Source of the DNA: Gamarada debralockiae
Lineage: Eukaryota; Ascomycota; Leotiomycetes; Helotiales; Hyphodiscaceae
DNA length: 64,000 nt
Direction of reading: 5' to 3'
Assembly (NCBI GenBank): GCA_002803225.1
Contig: NXFV01002066.1
Coordinates: 18,336-82,335, forward strand
Shown: positions 1 to 11,047 of the stretch, in pieces
Numbering within the stretch: position 1 is the stretch's first letter
Layout of the letters: every line of letters begins with the position of its first letter
Program-made: the position numbers and the translations under genes
Notes under the pieces: model-generated
Databases searched by the model: none
Told to the model about the DNA's origin: nothing
Seen by the model: only the letters and a program-made list of their open reading frames with translations

Positions 1-2
1 TG

Positions 3-245
3 CCTATTGTGTACGGCCACGAGTACCCTGATTCCGCATATTCCATCCCGGATTTGAGATCCAGCCAATCTACGGGAACTCCAAGCACCAGCGAACCTTC
101 TTTAATCCCGCCGTCAGAGACAACAGGAAATCAGCCTCTGCAGAACGTCCACCCACAAATCGGAGACGCCATAACTGGGCCTTTATACTTTAAGCTGCTT
201 CGCCGCTCCCTGCGTCTAGCATACAGGAAGAAATCACTTTCCTGA
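3..245 (+). CDS. C-terminal fragment of an unidentified protein (truncated by window edge)
   Basis: An open frame enters from the left edge and stops at TGA 243-245. It has no credible ATG of its own, so if real it is the last exon of a gene that begins outside the window. The visible part is rich in Ser, Thr and Pro, then ends with a short basic tail (LRRSLRLAYRKKSLS). The composition fits a disordered C-terminus. No domain is recognisable and the frame could be chance. Confidence 0.3.
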   Translation, partial: PIVYGHEYPDSAYSIPDLRSSQSTGTPSTSEPSLIPPSETTGNQPLQNVHPQIGDAITGPLYFKLLRRSLRLAYRKKSLS

Positions 246-348
246 TTCGGACGCCTGACGAAACAACCACCCAGTGCGTGTCTCTCGGCTCCACTCTACT
301 GGTGTCTATCACGTCTGCCCCAGAGGCAGACACTTTGCAGTTGTCAAG

Positions 349-1324
349 ATGTCAATAAAGTAAGCTCTCCCTCGAGCTGCAAGCTCTTCTCATACATCAG
401 ATTTCCTACCCATACCACTTATTCGCACTTCATGTAATTCTACGCACCATGTATCAATTCCATCAAGAACAACATTTCTACTCGTTGCAACTAGCTCAGC
501 AAACAAAGCTAAATGCATCCAAAAGCTGGGTTATGACCGCGCCTGGTCAAGAAGGTTTTGTCAAACTGCCGAACGAACGAACGCTGTACACATCTCCTCC
601 ACGAACGAGTCTAGAAATATCGTCGCCGAAGGTATCCGGAACTGAGCCCTTCTCAGTAAAGAGCGATGGAGGCCTCGTATACATCACGAATCAAAGGGTA
701 TGAAAGCTTTTCAGCGATTCAAATAGAGCTTGCTGACACTTCATAAAGATAGTCTACCTACCTAGCAGTCCAACTCCCGAACTTCAATCCTTCTCGTCGC
801 CCATCCTCAGACTGCAAGATACCTTCATTCGCGCACCCTTCTTCGGTGCGAATTACTGGACAGCATCATGCAAACCCGTTGCCAACGGCGGCATACCACC
901 GAGCTACCCTCTCGTCGAGTTACGATTGACGTTTCGAGAAGGAGGAGCCTTCGACTTCCACACTATCTTCGAACAAATAAAGGAGCGATTATACCAAGCA
1001 TACACAGTTGCGCGGGAGACTGGTCAAAGGGATGGGAATGTAGACCTAGCAAATGTCCATTTAGAGCAGCTGCCAGCTTATGAGCCGGCGAGGGAAGTGG
1101 AGAGGGAGGAGGAGGAGCGGGTTATCTTGAGCCCGATTCCTGTGCGTCCGGGAGAGGCGAGGGACAGTGGTGTTGCGAATGTGAGAAGTTTGAATGAGGA
1201 GTCGCCGAAGCCCGAAGAGCATATAACTCCGGATGAACCACCTCCAGGGTATGAGGAGACACAGGCTCAGGCTGTTAGTGCTGAGTTAGAGCAGAGCCTA
1301 AGGGCCCAGGCTGAGAGGCAGTGA
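349..1324 (+). CDS. WBP2-like GRAM-domain protein
   Basis: Predicted 252 aa from three exons: 349-359, 526-697 and 749-1324. The first exon is only 11 nt (ATG TCA ATA AA) and joins in frame to give MSINWVMT, the start usual for fungal relatives; an ATG at 449 is also open but gives an atypical N-terminus. The N-terminal half (about residues 5-130) matches the WBP2/GRAM fold with the family signatures NERTLYTSPPRTSLE, FSVKSDGG and IVYLPSSPTPE. The C-terminus has LPAYEP and PPPGYEE, which are LPxY and PPxY motifs expected to bind WW domains such as those of Rsp5/Nedd4 ubiquitin ligases. GRAM domains bind membranes or phosphoinositides, so a trafficking or adaptor role is inferred. Neighbours give no functional link. 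Confidence 0.82.
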
Positions 1325-1809
1325 GGGAACATTCGGAGGGATGTTTGAGCGTCTGAGATATTTGAATTGCATGTACGAGTTATCTTCTGGAAGCGGGATA
1401 TAGGGAAAGAGGGAAGAGGCGTCCTTCAATCGTGGGAGTATTTTGCCCATGGCGGGATCTCGGGGCGTTCAGATCGAGCTTCAGATTTCCAGTTCCCAAG
1501 ATGAATTAGAAGCCTACAGACAAATCCAAGATAACCCTTCAAACTTCGATACACTCGGGCGGGGAAGGAGAAAAAGGAAATTCCACTCACTTCATTTGAA
1601 CCTTCCAAAACATCTCTCCTAAAACCCAATCCAAAATTTAGTAGTTGATTACATAACCCACCCAATCATATCCCGCGCTATTCAAAGCTCTCAATCGACT
1701 CGGCAATCTTCCAATCCAGCATTTTGCACCTCAAATCATCAGTCCCTTACAACAACAATTTGTGCCCATTGAGCACTCAATTGCATCTCAATTGACGACG
1801 TAGAGCACG
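1325..1809. other. Intergenic: WBP2 3' end and QCR6 promoter
   Basis: No coding frame is supported here. A 79-codon minus-strand frame (1426-1665) lacks any similarity I recognise and sits where the QCR6 promoter must be. No TATA box or repeat stands out. Confidence 0.5.
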
Positions 1810-2745
1810 ATGGGATTCTTCGACAGCTTCAGCGAGCTGGTGGCTGCGGCTACGCCGTGGTCGACCGTTGAGGCGGAGGCTCCTGAGAAGCCGGAGGAAA
1901 AGGATGAGGGTGCTGAGGTACGTTGTTTTCTTTACTTCTAGACGGGATGGGTTGAGAAGTGAAGTTAGAGGAGGTTGACCAGATGGAGAGGGGTGGAGAG
2001 GTGGTTGAGGTAGCATTGGGGATGTGGCAAGATGGGGTTTGGACAGCGTTTGAGGATGGGTGTCGGGGATGCTTCCGGTATCTGCGATTGCGTACGACGA
2101 CAGGGCGTACCATCGGATGGGCAATTTTGAGCGATTGGGGATCTGTTTAATGGCCTGAGCTGCTGGCTAATAAGTTGGCTATCACAGGAATCATCCGAAG
2201 GAAAGGAAGACGGTGAAGAAGGCGAAGATTCTAAGGAGGGAGAGGACGAGCCCGAGGAACAAGAAGAGGAAGAAGAGGAATTGGAGGATCCAAAGGAGAA
2301 GCTTGAAGAGGGTCAGTTCACACTCCGTCCGACCTTGTGATTCCAATATCCGGCCGAAGCTGCGACGCGAAGGCGTTGGAAAACTACACATCAATGCGAA
2401 CTTCCACCATTCGGATGCGGAAATCTCTTCCACGAGACATTTTACCGATTGGATTGCTAGACAAAATGCTAATGCTTTACAGAATGCAAGGAATCCAAGC
2501 AATGTGCTCCTGCTAAGCACCACTTCGACGAGTGTGTTGAGCGTGTTACTGGTGCTGATGAGGGAAAGTCAGTGGACAAGAAGCACCCCAATGAGGACTG
2601 CGTCGAAGAGTGTAAGTACTCGCAATTCTTCTTTCAGATCCGGATCCGTTCTACCGAACCATGGCTAACATCTGACATAGTCTTCCACCTTGCTCACTGC
2701 GCAGGACAATGCGCCGCACCTAAGCTCTGGGCTCAACTCAAGTAG
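1810..2745 (+). CDS. QCR6: Ubiquinol-cytochrome c reductase subunit 6 (acidic hinge protein)
   Basis: Predicted 141 aa from four exons: 1810-1917, 2188-2311, 2483-2611 and 2681-2745. It starts MGFFDSFSELVAAATPW. Exon 2 encodes a long Glu/Asp-rich tract (roughly residues 35-78), the hallmark of the complex III hinge protein that helps cytochrome c dock to cytochrome c1 in the mitochondrial intermembrane space. The C-terminal part has four conserved cysteines in two helices (ECKESKQC, DECVERV, EDCVEEFFHLAHCAGQC) and ends CAAPKLWAQLK, as in fungal Qcr6. Donor of intron 2 is GTCAGT, an unusual form seen in three other genes in this window. The first intron, 270 nt, is long for this genome. Confidence 0.93.
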
Positions 2746-3396
2746 AGCTCGACCCTCTCAGTTGACTACACCGAGTTTCTCCGGTTTTCAGACGATGATT
2801 TAGATGGTGGTGGGGCCGGATGGAGTGGAGAGAAGACCGATTGTACAAACCACACCCAACAAACCCTGTTTCGTACTCCCGCATAACAGATCTCCTTTTG
2901 CGTCGTACTGCATGTAGTATAGGAAAAAGCGATAGATGGTACCTATCTCACCTCTCCCCACATGGAACTCCGTGTGATATCTAAGTTAGATCCAAGTTAT
3001 CTGATAAGGGTGGATTCAAAACTTTGGTTTCGGACTTTCACGAGACAAAGTACAGCAAGGATATCGGTTACAAACTTTTACTGTACCTCTGATACCCCAT
3101 GATCTATCGGAGATCGACTTGAATTAGGAGACGCCAACCCGCATAAAGCCCTCTACCCCGACCACTTACGAGACCCTTATCGTTCCCCTCATTTAAGCGC
3201 ACCCCCTCCCCCATGCCACTCTTTCTGGATATAATAATTGTAGTCCCCAGTTCTCAATGCATTCTAGACACTCGCTTGGCCTTTGTCACAGACTTCGTTT
3301 TGAAATCCATCCCTAAGGATACGGGGAAGTGTTAGCCGAAATTTAGCGTTGTCAGCCCAGAAATTAGCACTCTATCCCCACATCCAGCGAGTTGAC
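2746..3396. other. Intergenic: QCR6 3' region and MFS promoter
   Basis: About 650 bp without a supportable gene. A CT-rich stretch (3171-3220) followed by TATAATAATTG near 3230 lies about 165 bp upstream of the next ATG and could be core promoter. Nothing else stands out. Confidence 0.4.
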
Positions 3397-5304
3397 ATGA
3401 CGTCCAATTCAATAAAGGTGCTCGAAAAGGCTGTGGACAAAGAGACTGGAGGATCAGAAACAGCAAAGAAACCAGCCTTTACTGAGAAAGAAAAGGAAAT
3501 AAGTAAGGGAGAGCCCCTCCCAGGCTGGACGATCATGCGGCCTCTAAGGAAGAGAGGTAACAAATCCAGCACAGCCGCGACGAAAGCCGACGCGAGCACG
3601 AATGTCACTGGCACGAAAGAAATCGATAGTAAGGCCGATGGCGATCTCAAAATCACGGAAACCAATGACAGCGGCGACACAGTAGGAGAAGTCGAAGCCT
3701 TGCACGATCTGCGAAGTGACGACGAACTACTTGGCGATGAGGAAGGACAGGGTCGCGCGACTCGAGAGAATGGGAATGCAGGCGATCACGCCCTGCAGGG
3801 TAACGATGGCACCACTGAAGAGAGAATGGCTGCTGGTGCGGTCGAATACAAGGTCTACAAGAGGCGCTGGTTTGGATTGGTTCAATTGGTTTTGCTAAAC
3901 ATCATTGTCAGCTGGGATGTGAGTGTTCAGCTTTGTCCGCGCAAGCCAATTTATGCTCGAGGAAGCGTGCTAATAATCCTTTCCAGTGGCTCAGTTTCTC
4001 AGCAAGTTCGACTACGGTATCCCAATACTATGCTGTCTCCGAGTCCGCCATCAATTGGCTCAGTACGGGCTTCCTCTTCGCGTTCGTTGTGGTATCGCCT
4101 GTGGTGATCTATACTCTCCACCGAGGTGGTCCCAAACCATCAATCATCACAGCTTCTGTCCTGATATTAGTCGGCAATTGGATCAGATACGGTGCTACAA
4201 AAGCTGGACCCCATGGAAATTTTGGAGGCGTTATGTTTGGCCAGGTTCTGACCGGATTTGCCCAGCCATTCGTCCTGGCAGCTCCTACACGATATTCTGA
4301 TCTCTGGTTTACCAACCGTGGGAGAGTCGCCGCTACAGCTGTTATGAGTTTGGCCAATCCGTTTGGAGGTGCTTTGGCTCAACTTATCGATCCTTTCTGG
4401 GCCAATAGTGCGAGTGATATTCCTAACATGGTGCTATACATTGCTATTATTGTATGTCTTTCCCATCTTGTTGGTAACTCTCACTTACTGGCCTCTGCAG
4501 TCTTCCATTGCTACTATCCCTTCATTTTTTATTCCAGCACACCCGCCAACGCCATGTTCGCCATCGGCAACTCATGACAAACAACCACTGATGCTCTCTC
4601 TGCGAATCCTATTCGAATCCCCGGAGTTCTGGATGATCGTGATACCCTTCACGATCTACGTTTCCCTCTTCAACAGCGTCTCCTCGCTCATTAACCAAAT
4701 CCTCGCCCCATATTCGTTTTCAGAAACCGATGCAGGGATCGCTGGCGCCTTGCTCATCGTCGTTGGTCTTGTAGCCGCCGCTATTACGTCCCCAATCATC
4801 GATAAGACCAAATCTTATCTCATCGCCATCAAGGTCGCTGTCCCAATCATCGCTATCTGCTATCTAGCATTCACATGGGCTCCTGGGACGCGAAGTGTTG
4901 GAGCCGTTTACGCCATTCTCTCTATTCTTGGCGCAGCATCTTTCAGTCTGGTACCAGTTGTCCTCGAATATCTCATCGAGCTCACGCATCCCGTTTCTCC
5001 AGAAGTCACCAGCACGACCTGCTGGGCTGGAGGTCAGCTTATCGGTGGTGTCTTTATCATTATTTCTGACGCGCTGCGGGCCGGCGGTGTGAGTGATGGG
5101 TCAGCTGATGATGGAACCAAACAACCACCCGGAAACATGTATAAGGCATTGATCTTCTCGACTGTGATGGCGCTGGTTGTGGTTCCGTTGCCGCTCGCTC
5201 TTGGGTGTTGTGGTAGGAGCCATAGAGTTCGAATGAGGAGAGTTGATGCTGATAAGGAGGCACTGGAGAGAAGGGGCGCAGATGGTGGAGGTATCATGGT
5301 TTGA
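3397..5304 (+). CDS. MFS transporter, FLVCR/MFSD7-like
   Basis: Predicted 596 aa from exons 3397-3918, 3987-4451 and 4501-5304. The first 150 residues are a hydrophilic, charged cytoplasmic tail (many Glu, Asp, Lys). The core begins YKRRWFGLVQLVLLNIIVSWDW and has about 12 hydrophobic segments in two blocks separated by a central loop near residues 330-350. The order and motifs (RRW-F start, SANP/SLANPFGGALAQLIDP in helix 5) resemble the FLVCR1/FLVCR2/MFSD7/DIRC2 branch of the major facilitator superfamily, whose animal members move heme, choline or related solutes. The substrate here cannot be read from sequence. The start ATG is the first in frame; a long N-tail is common in fungal members. 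An inverted-repeat element lies 130 bp past the stop. Confidence 0.85.
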
Positions 5305-5433
5305 ATTTGTTTTGTTTCGTCGTTTGCGATCTTTGGTACTTTTTCTACGATATCAAGCCATAAATCCCATCAATTTTTATTTGTCTACTTGCAGATATCA
5401 TCCATTTGTGTTATTCACGTCAAATTGGTGTTA

Positions 5434-5869
5434 CAGTAGAGCCTCGATATAAGGATCCTTTAGATAAGAATACCTCGACTATAAGAATCGATTCAGGGTT
5501 CTCGTTGATTTTAGGTGAGGTAAATAAGAATATTCTTAGAATATCAGGGTCCCAGACCTTAAAGTCTCCTATTTTACCCTTTTACCCTTGGTATAAGAAT
5601 ATAAGCCTGTAATTATAGTGGCTTAGACCTTACAATCGTAGTGACTAATAGCCTAGAGTGCTAATTTAATAATAAAAGCTTAGAATTTAATTAATTGCCT
5701 GAAATTATAATATTTAAGCTGTTATGGCGTTAGATTGCCTGTAATTACAGCAGCTGATAGGCTATTGCCTCCCTTGATTTTTTGGTCTTGGCACTTTGAT
5801 ATAAGAATACCTCGCTATATTCTTATGATTTCCGAGTCCCGATGGTATTCTTATATCGAGGTTCTACTG
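5434..5869. mobile_element. MITE with 20-bp inverted ends and TA target duplication
   Basis: The left end reads CAGTAGAGCCTCGATATAAG (from 5434) and the reverse complement of the right end reads CAGTAGAACCTCGATATAAG (to 5869): 19 of 20 match. TA flanks both ends (5432-5433 and 5870-5871), the duplication made by Tc1/mariner/pogo-type transposases. The 436-bp interior is AT-rich, has no long open frame, and carries further copies of an ATAAGAATACC unit near both ends plus three variants of CCTGTAATTATAG. It is a non-autonomous element probably mobilised by a Fot1/pogo-like transposase elsewhere in the genome. The near-identical ends suggest it is fairly young. Confidence 0.88.
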
Positions 5870-6345
5870 TAGGTGATTGACGCCAGCTGGTGCCGGCACA
5901 ATTTGCTCGGATGTCTACGGGTCGTGAGTCTTACTTTTTGAAACTTCGGCAGATCCAGATCCATTATTTGAATCGTTCAAACCAGTTGAACGAAGACAGG
6001 ACTTACGATAGCTTGGCCTTGACTTGTTCATCTGGGGAACAAAGGCTCTGCTATCAAGCCGAACGAAACCAATTTGCACATATCATCGTGTCTTGGATCT
6101 GCAACTAGGAAGCGTTTCTGGCGAGTAATCATTTCAATTTCTGTCTGCCGTATTCGTATCATCATCATTACTCATACTCATGCTCATCATAACATAAGGA
6201 AAGGAAAATGTCTCCAAGCAATGCACGCATACGTCTTCTCCTCAACCCCCTTTCAACAACACCCAAAAACAACTTCATCCAACGTGGACAGAACATAAAA
6301 CGCCAATCCAATGTACAGTTCATACACTGGCCCCCTTGTGGTTCA
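5870..6345. other. Intergenic between MITE and GBD/FH3 gene 3' end
   Basis: About 475 bp with only short shadow frames. It holds the 3' UTR side of the minus-strand gene that ends at 6346. A CATCATCATTACTCATACTCATGC simple-sequence patch lies at about 6159-6183. Confidence 0.4.
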
Positions 6346-9001
6346 TTACAACCAAACATCATCGTTAACGACATTCTTTTCTGCTGGCCTTCCAAAATCC
6401 AACTTCATCTCAATCTTTGGCGCTTGCTCAACAGGTGCCTTTCTTGGGCTCTTTCGGACAGGACTCTTAGGATCCTCACTAGGTCCACATCTTACGTCTC
6501 TCGTATTCCAGCCATCGGCCGCGGCAGCCGCTACCCAGCATCGCAGCCCCGCGTGCACGCCACCGTAGAACTTCTCCTTGCATAATCGCAATGTACATCC
6601 CATGTGCCTCTCCCACCCGGAAACGCGGAGTTGTTCACGGAGAGTATTCCTCTCTTCCTGAGTTGGCAAACAGGCCATGATGCCGTTCAGAATATCGAGG
6701 TGCGAGGCCAGATAGTTGGTGGCATCCCATTCGACACCGCCGACGTATGGAGCAGCTGGGACGGGAGGGAGTTCTTGGGGGAAGTGCTCGACCATGTAGA
6801 CATGATGAGGGTTCGAAGAATCGAAGCTGCTGCTCGATGGCGATGACGACACAGTACCATTGCTACTATCGTGGTCATTTGGAGAGTCTCTATCCCTGGC
6901 ACCTGGAAGCGCAACGACATTCAAGTTGTGCAGGAAAATCCAGAAAACTTCTTTAGTAACGCTGGTGACTTCCTTACACCAGACTCGGTAGGGACGAGAG
7001 CGGCGCATGTCGAGGACAAAGCCCACTGGTTGCTGAGACTCGCTGGGTTCGGGGTCTCGAAGGTAGGACAACAGTGTTTTGGCTCGGTTGCAGCGGTCGG
7101 ATAGAGGTGCTGATTTGAGGTAGGTGAATAAAAGCCAGCTGATAATGTTGCGGGTTGTGAACTCGCTGGGCCCTTTCTTCTCCTCGTCAAAGATCATGGC
7201 CAAGAGAGCTGGGAAGAGAGTGCGTTGGATATTGTTGAGATGCTGAAGGGCGAGTGCTGTAGTGCATAGAGCTTTCAGACAGAGGAGAGCTTCGTGAAGT
7301 AGAGCATCTTCGTGTTCCTCTCTGTTCAAACGTTAGTACACTTTGTAATATTGAGAAGGCTGTGATAACATACCTCCACTCAACTTCCATAGTCCTGTGC
7401 AGGAGCCCAACAATCTCTTCCATACCCCCTTGCCCAATAAACTCATCTGTCCACGCTACAGTCTCGTTGCGGAGCAGCAGCCTCAACTTGTGCAAGCGTC
7501 CTACTTCCACAGCCTCTGGCTTCTGAACCTTCCTTAAATAAGACACGAAATCGTCTGGAGTCTGACCCTTTGCCTTCGCAATCAAATTCTGGGCGACAGC
7601 AGCACCAGAAGAAGTCAATGACCTGCTTCCGCTGGGTGTCCGATCAGAAGAATCCGTTCGAGAGTGTCGGCCCAGTGTAGCCTCAGACTTCTTTTTAGTT
7701 GGAGAAGGTGGCTCCTTGCTGCTCGCTCTAGAGAGTGTAAACGTCCGACTTCTTGGCCTTTTCGACTTGACTTCAGGCACCTCCTCTTTACCAGTAGTAG
7801 CATCAGCACTTGAGTCGCTACTGTTGGTTCCCGGTCTGCCATTCTTTGCGGCCGCTATCTCAGCCCAGTCCTGCTTAACAAAGTCTTTCTTCATCGACAT
7901 GGCAAGACTTCGCATCTTACCACGTTGGTGCTCAGGAATGTTCCTCCTGTCCAGCATGGCTTCAAACTCTCTATCAACATCCCTATCTTCAAGAACACGT
8001 TCTGTATTTGTCTCTGGCATCTTAGGCTTGACCCCGAAAGTAGATGCAGCTGCCATGACTCTGGAGCCCCTGTTGGCAGGTGGCTTCTCGGATTTTGTGG
8101 AGGTGTCTGTTGTCTTTCGGTCGAAGCTAGGCCGTTTTTCTCCTGAGGCTCGTCGTGGTATCTCCGCACTATTTCTCGAGCTCCCTCCGCTAATCCTTCT
8201 GCTGAGGTCCTGTATGCTAAAGCTGCTTGGTAGGTATGTCGATTTTGGTCGCTGGCTTTGGATAACATCATCTCGCCTGGTGAGAGTAGGCTGTGTATTG
8301 GGGCCTTCATAAAAGTCCCGTTGCTTGCCGGGAGAGTAGTTTTGTGGTGTGTATAGATCTATCTCGTCCTCCAAGAACTTGCCTCCCAATGGCTGCTTTG
8401 CAAAGTATTCGCTCGAAAATTGTGCATAGATCGGTGGAGGGTGCGAAGACGCAGACGCATCTGCGGGGGATATGGGGCTTCTGTTTTCCTTGTCCTTCTG
8501 TTCTCGAGCTTCTTGACCTTCCGCGTCGTTATGTAGACTTTTCGACGATTTTGGGCGTGATAGCAGATTGGCGAGATTCGTGGACGACTTGGTCTTCTTG
8601 GGTTTCTTCTCTTTCGGTTCTTTCGATTTCGCAGACTTGTCGGTGTCCCTCCCAGCCAGCGATTTCAAAGAAATTGAACTTAGGGTCTTCTTATGCAATG
8701 ATTTGAAACCATCTTCGCTCGTATTGGGACGCCTCGCCTCCCTGGATTTCTTCGGGGAGAGAGGAGGTTGGGTTTGTTGATTTTGCTGAAGCTCTCCGAG
8801 AGCTCTGTTGTGAGGATGATCTAGTGGGAGGAAAGGCATGGCTTGATTCGTGCCATAAGTAGGGGAATTGAAAACGTCATCTGTTGGTGATGTGAGAACA
8901 GCCCCGGCAGAGGGCGTTCGCTTGTGGATGAAGGATTTCAAGACAGATGATTTGGCGCGTTTGTGATGAAGGGGGTCCTGTGGTGGATAGTTGGATGCCA
9001 T
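6346..9001 (-). CDS. GBD/FH3-domain protein (formin-like N-terminus, no FH2)
   Basis: Predicted 867 aa from exon 1 (9001-7374) and exon 2 (7321-6346), with a 52-nt intron. The first 330 residues are basic, Ser/Lys/Pro-rich and look disordered. About residues 345-540 resemble the formin GTPase-binding domain (FEAMLDRRNIPEHQRGKMRS, then SYLRKVQKPEAVEVGRLHKL). Residues 540-770 continue as an armadillo-like FH3 region (LLHEALLCLKALCTTALAL, NIISWLLFTYLKSAP). The FH1 and FH2 actin-nucleating parts are absent; the protein ends in a Lys/Pro-rich tail. It is therefore probably a Rho-GTPase-binding scaffold for polarity or septation, not an actin nucleator. I use the ATG at 9001; a TTG four codons upstream is not a normal start. 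Confidence 0.75.
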
Positions 9002-9461
9002 ATTGGATAGCAATCGTCGAATTGATATAGAATCCTGCCCCGAAATTATGCCAGAGAGTTGTGAACCAGTGGGTTCATGACGATGAAAGGGAAATCAATG
9101 TTCGTTCCCCGGATCCGAACCGAGTGTTGATTTGATGTTGTTCCTACAGCAACAGCACCATCCCTTTTTCGCGACGGCATGTGAAGCGAGGAGGACCGAG
9201 CTTGACTTCTAGATCATACTGCCAATTGCTTTTGCGTTCGAGTCACAGAAATGAAAATTTTGAATTTCGATTGAGAATGCCAAAGTTGAAAATCAAGTGA
9301 GCCTGGAGGCGTTTGTTATGTCAATACGATCTTCGCCAATCGTTGCTGAAATCCGAAGCCAGTTATGATTGCTCCAGGATCATAGAAGACAGGGCTCCGA
9401 TTCAAAGTCGATAGACGAAGTCCTTCTATTTACGCCTTGCTATGCGCCCATTTGAAAATAT
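9002..9461. other. Intergenic: promoter of GBD/FH3 gene
   Basis: 460 bp between the 3' end of the Aim32-like gene and the start of the GBD/FH3 gene, both on minus. It contains no supportable coding frame or repeat. Confidence 0.4.
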
Positions 9462-10645
9462 CTACCAGCTAAATACGCCTCTTTGTCTATCAAACCCACC
9501 TCTCAGCTGTCGTTCAGGCTTCACAACCTTCCCTTGCAAAACAGTGAACTTCACAATCCCCTCACAATCCTCGGGCCTTACTCTCGCAATCCATATACAC
9601 TGTGCAGCTCCCTCCTGTTTACCCTCCTCTCCCGGTAAGACCTTGGATGGCACAGGACATACTTCTCCATCTAGTTTCGCCCTCTCCAGGTCATCCAATC
9701 CGAACGCGTCTGCCTTTCGATATATCATCAAGTTGGCAGAATATTTGTGTCCTCCGACATGCGAAATAAAGTATATCCCAACACCACCAGGCCTCTCATC
9801 GTCTAGATCCCGGAATAATCCTAATGGTCTTAGATGCCTTTCCAGCTCTTTGCGTAATAATGGGGCGCTTTGGCCACATCTAGCATCTCGAGTCTTTTGA
9901 GAGCAGAGGAGGATCAGTGCGCGGTGGGGGGAGGGTCGTGACGTCAATTGTTCAGCGGTCGGGAGAGGATCAGGCAGCGACTCGGGAATTGTGAATGGTC
10001 CCAGAGGTGTGGTAGTCGTAGGAGCTTTATCGATGTAGTTCGTGATGAGAGAGTTGACGTTCTTTGGGGTAACATTTTCGATGACGATGAAGGCTGGAAG
10101 GAGGAGGATCGTTGTTGGCTGGTCATAACTCGAGGAGTGTGATGGAGTGGGAATATTCGAGGCAGAAAGCATGAGTCTCTGAATCAACAATTAGCAGGCC
10201 TCCCAAGTTGTTCTCGAGAAATGCTGACCCCATTGCTGGGCTTCACATCAGCCTTCTTGTCAATAGCTTCCATAACACTCCCCTTCTCATCCGCAACATC
10301 CCTCACCCAATCCGTCTTCCCGGTCGCAACCAGCACATGCGTACTCCACCCCTTCACATACCCATACAACTTATCATCCTCATCAATCTTAAAGCCCCGC
10401 GGATAATTCACAATACAGCTCTCACAATCATGATCGCAATCCTCTCCATCAATCGCCGGATCTACCTTCCGAAATAACGCATCGATAGGTGTATTTTCCG
10501 CCGGCGTACCAGGCGCAGGTGTTGAGGCGCCCGAAATTGTCTGTCGTGCGGTATTCAGGAAGGATTTGAACGTCGTCGCCATTTTGGAGGAGCGTCGAGG
10601 TGGGAGACGCTCGGCTGCGTCGCGACTGCTTTTGTAAGACGACAT
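9462..10645 (-). CDS. AIM32: Aim32/Apd1-like sucrase/ferredoxin-like protein
   Basis: Predicted 377 aa from exons 10645-10229 and 10178-9462, joined by a 50-nt intron with a GTCAGC donor. The N-terminal part carries a Cys-rich stretch (DGEDCDHDCESCIVNYPRGF), and the middle has GYVKGWSTHVLVATGKTDW, typical of the sucraseferredoxin-like family. The C-terminal thioredoxin-fold part has RDARCGQSAP and FISHVGGHKYSANLMIY; in yeast Apd1 and Aim32 the equivalent Cys and His residues bind a [2Fe-2S] cluster. Yeast Aim32 is mitochondrial and about 311 aa; this one is longer because of a Pro/Thr-rich segment near the middle. The gene symbol is by family resemblance; it could equally be called Apd1-like. 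Confidence 0.75.
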
Positions 10646-11047
10646 GGTGGGGAAGGTGGGGGGCAAGCTTTACTCCGTATCCGTGGCTTCGTAATCAGAT
10701 CCGCCTTTACAGTAGCTGTCGGGTTTTTATCTGATCTTCGCGAGGGAGCCGAGAAGGATTGCCTCGCCAACAATAATTCACAAAGGCTTTTCAGGAATCG
10801 ATTTCAGGCTGCAGACCTTCTTCTTGTACTCGACATGAATCGTGAACCCGACGAGAAGTTGCGAGGATGACGCGTCACAATTGACTCCTTTCATCATGAG
10901 AAAACAGAGACATCTCGCCCTTTTCTTATCTCCGAGCCTCATCTCCCGCCTGCCTAAATCTGCCTCTTTTCGGTCTCTCAGGCCCCTCGGATCCGAGCTC
11001 GTACGAGAGCTACATCCCAGCTCTTACGTTGACCTGCATTTGGTTTG
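10646..11047. promoter_or_regulatory. Divergent promoter, Aim32-like / OB-fold gene
   Basis: About 400 bp separates the start of the minus-strand Aim32-like gene from the plus-strand OB-fold-like gene, so both promoters must lie here. Open frames inside (for example 10842-11048) begin at non-ATG codons or are out of frame with the downstream gene. The true first exon of the plus-strand gene could be hidden here. Confidence 0.45.

Noticed and set aside
7716..8312. 198-codon plus-strand frame
   Set aside because: It is a shadow of the minus-strand GBD/FH3 gene, whose reading frame carries the recognised domains.
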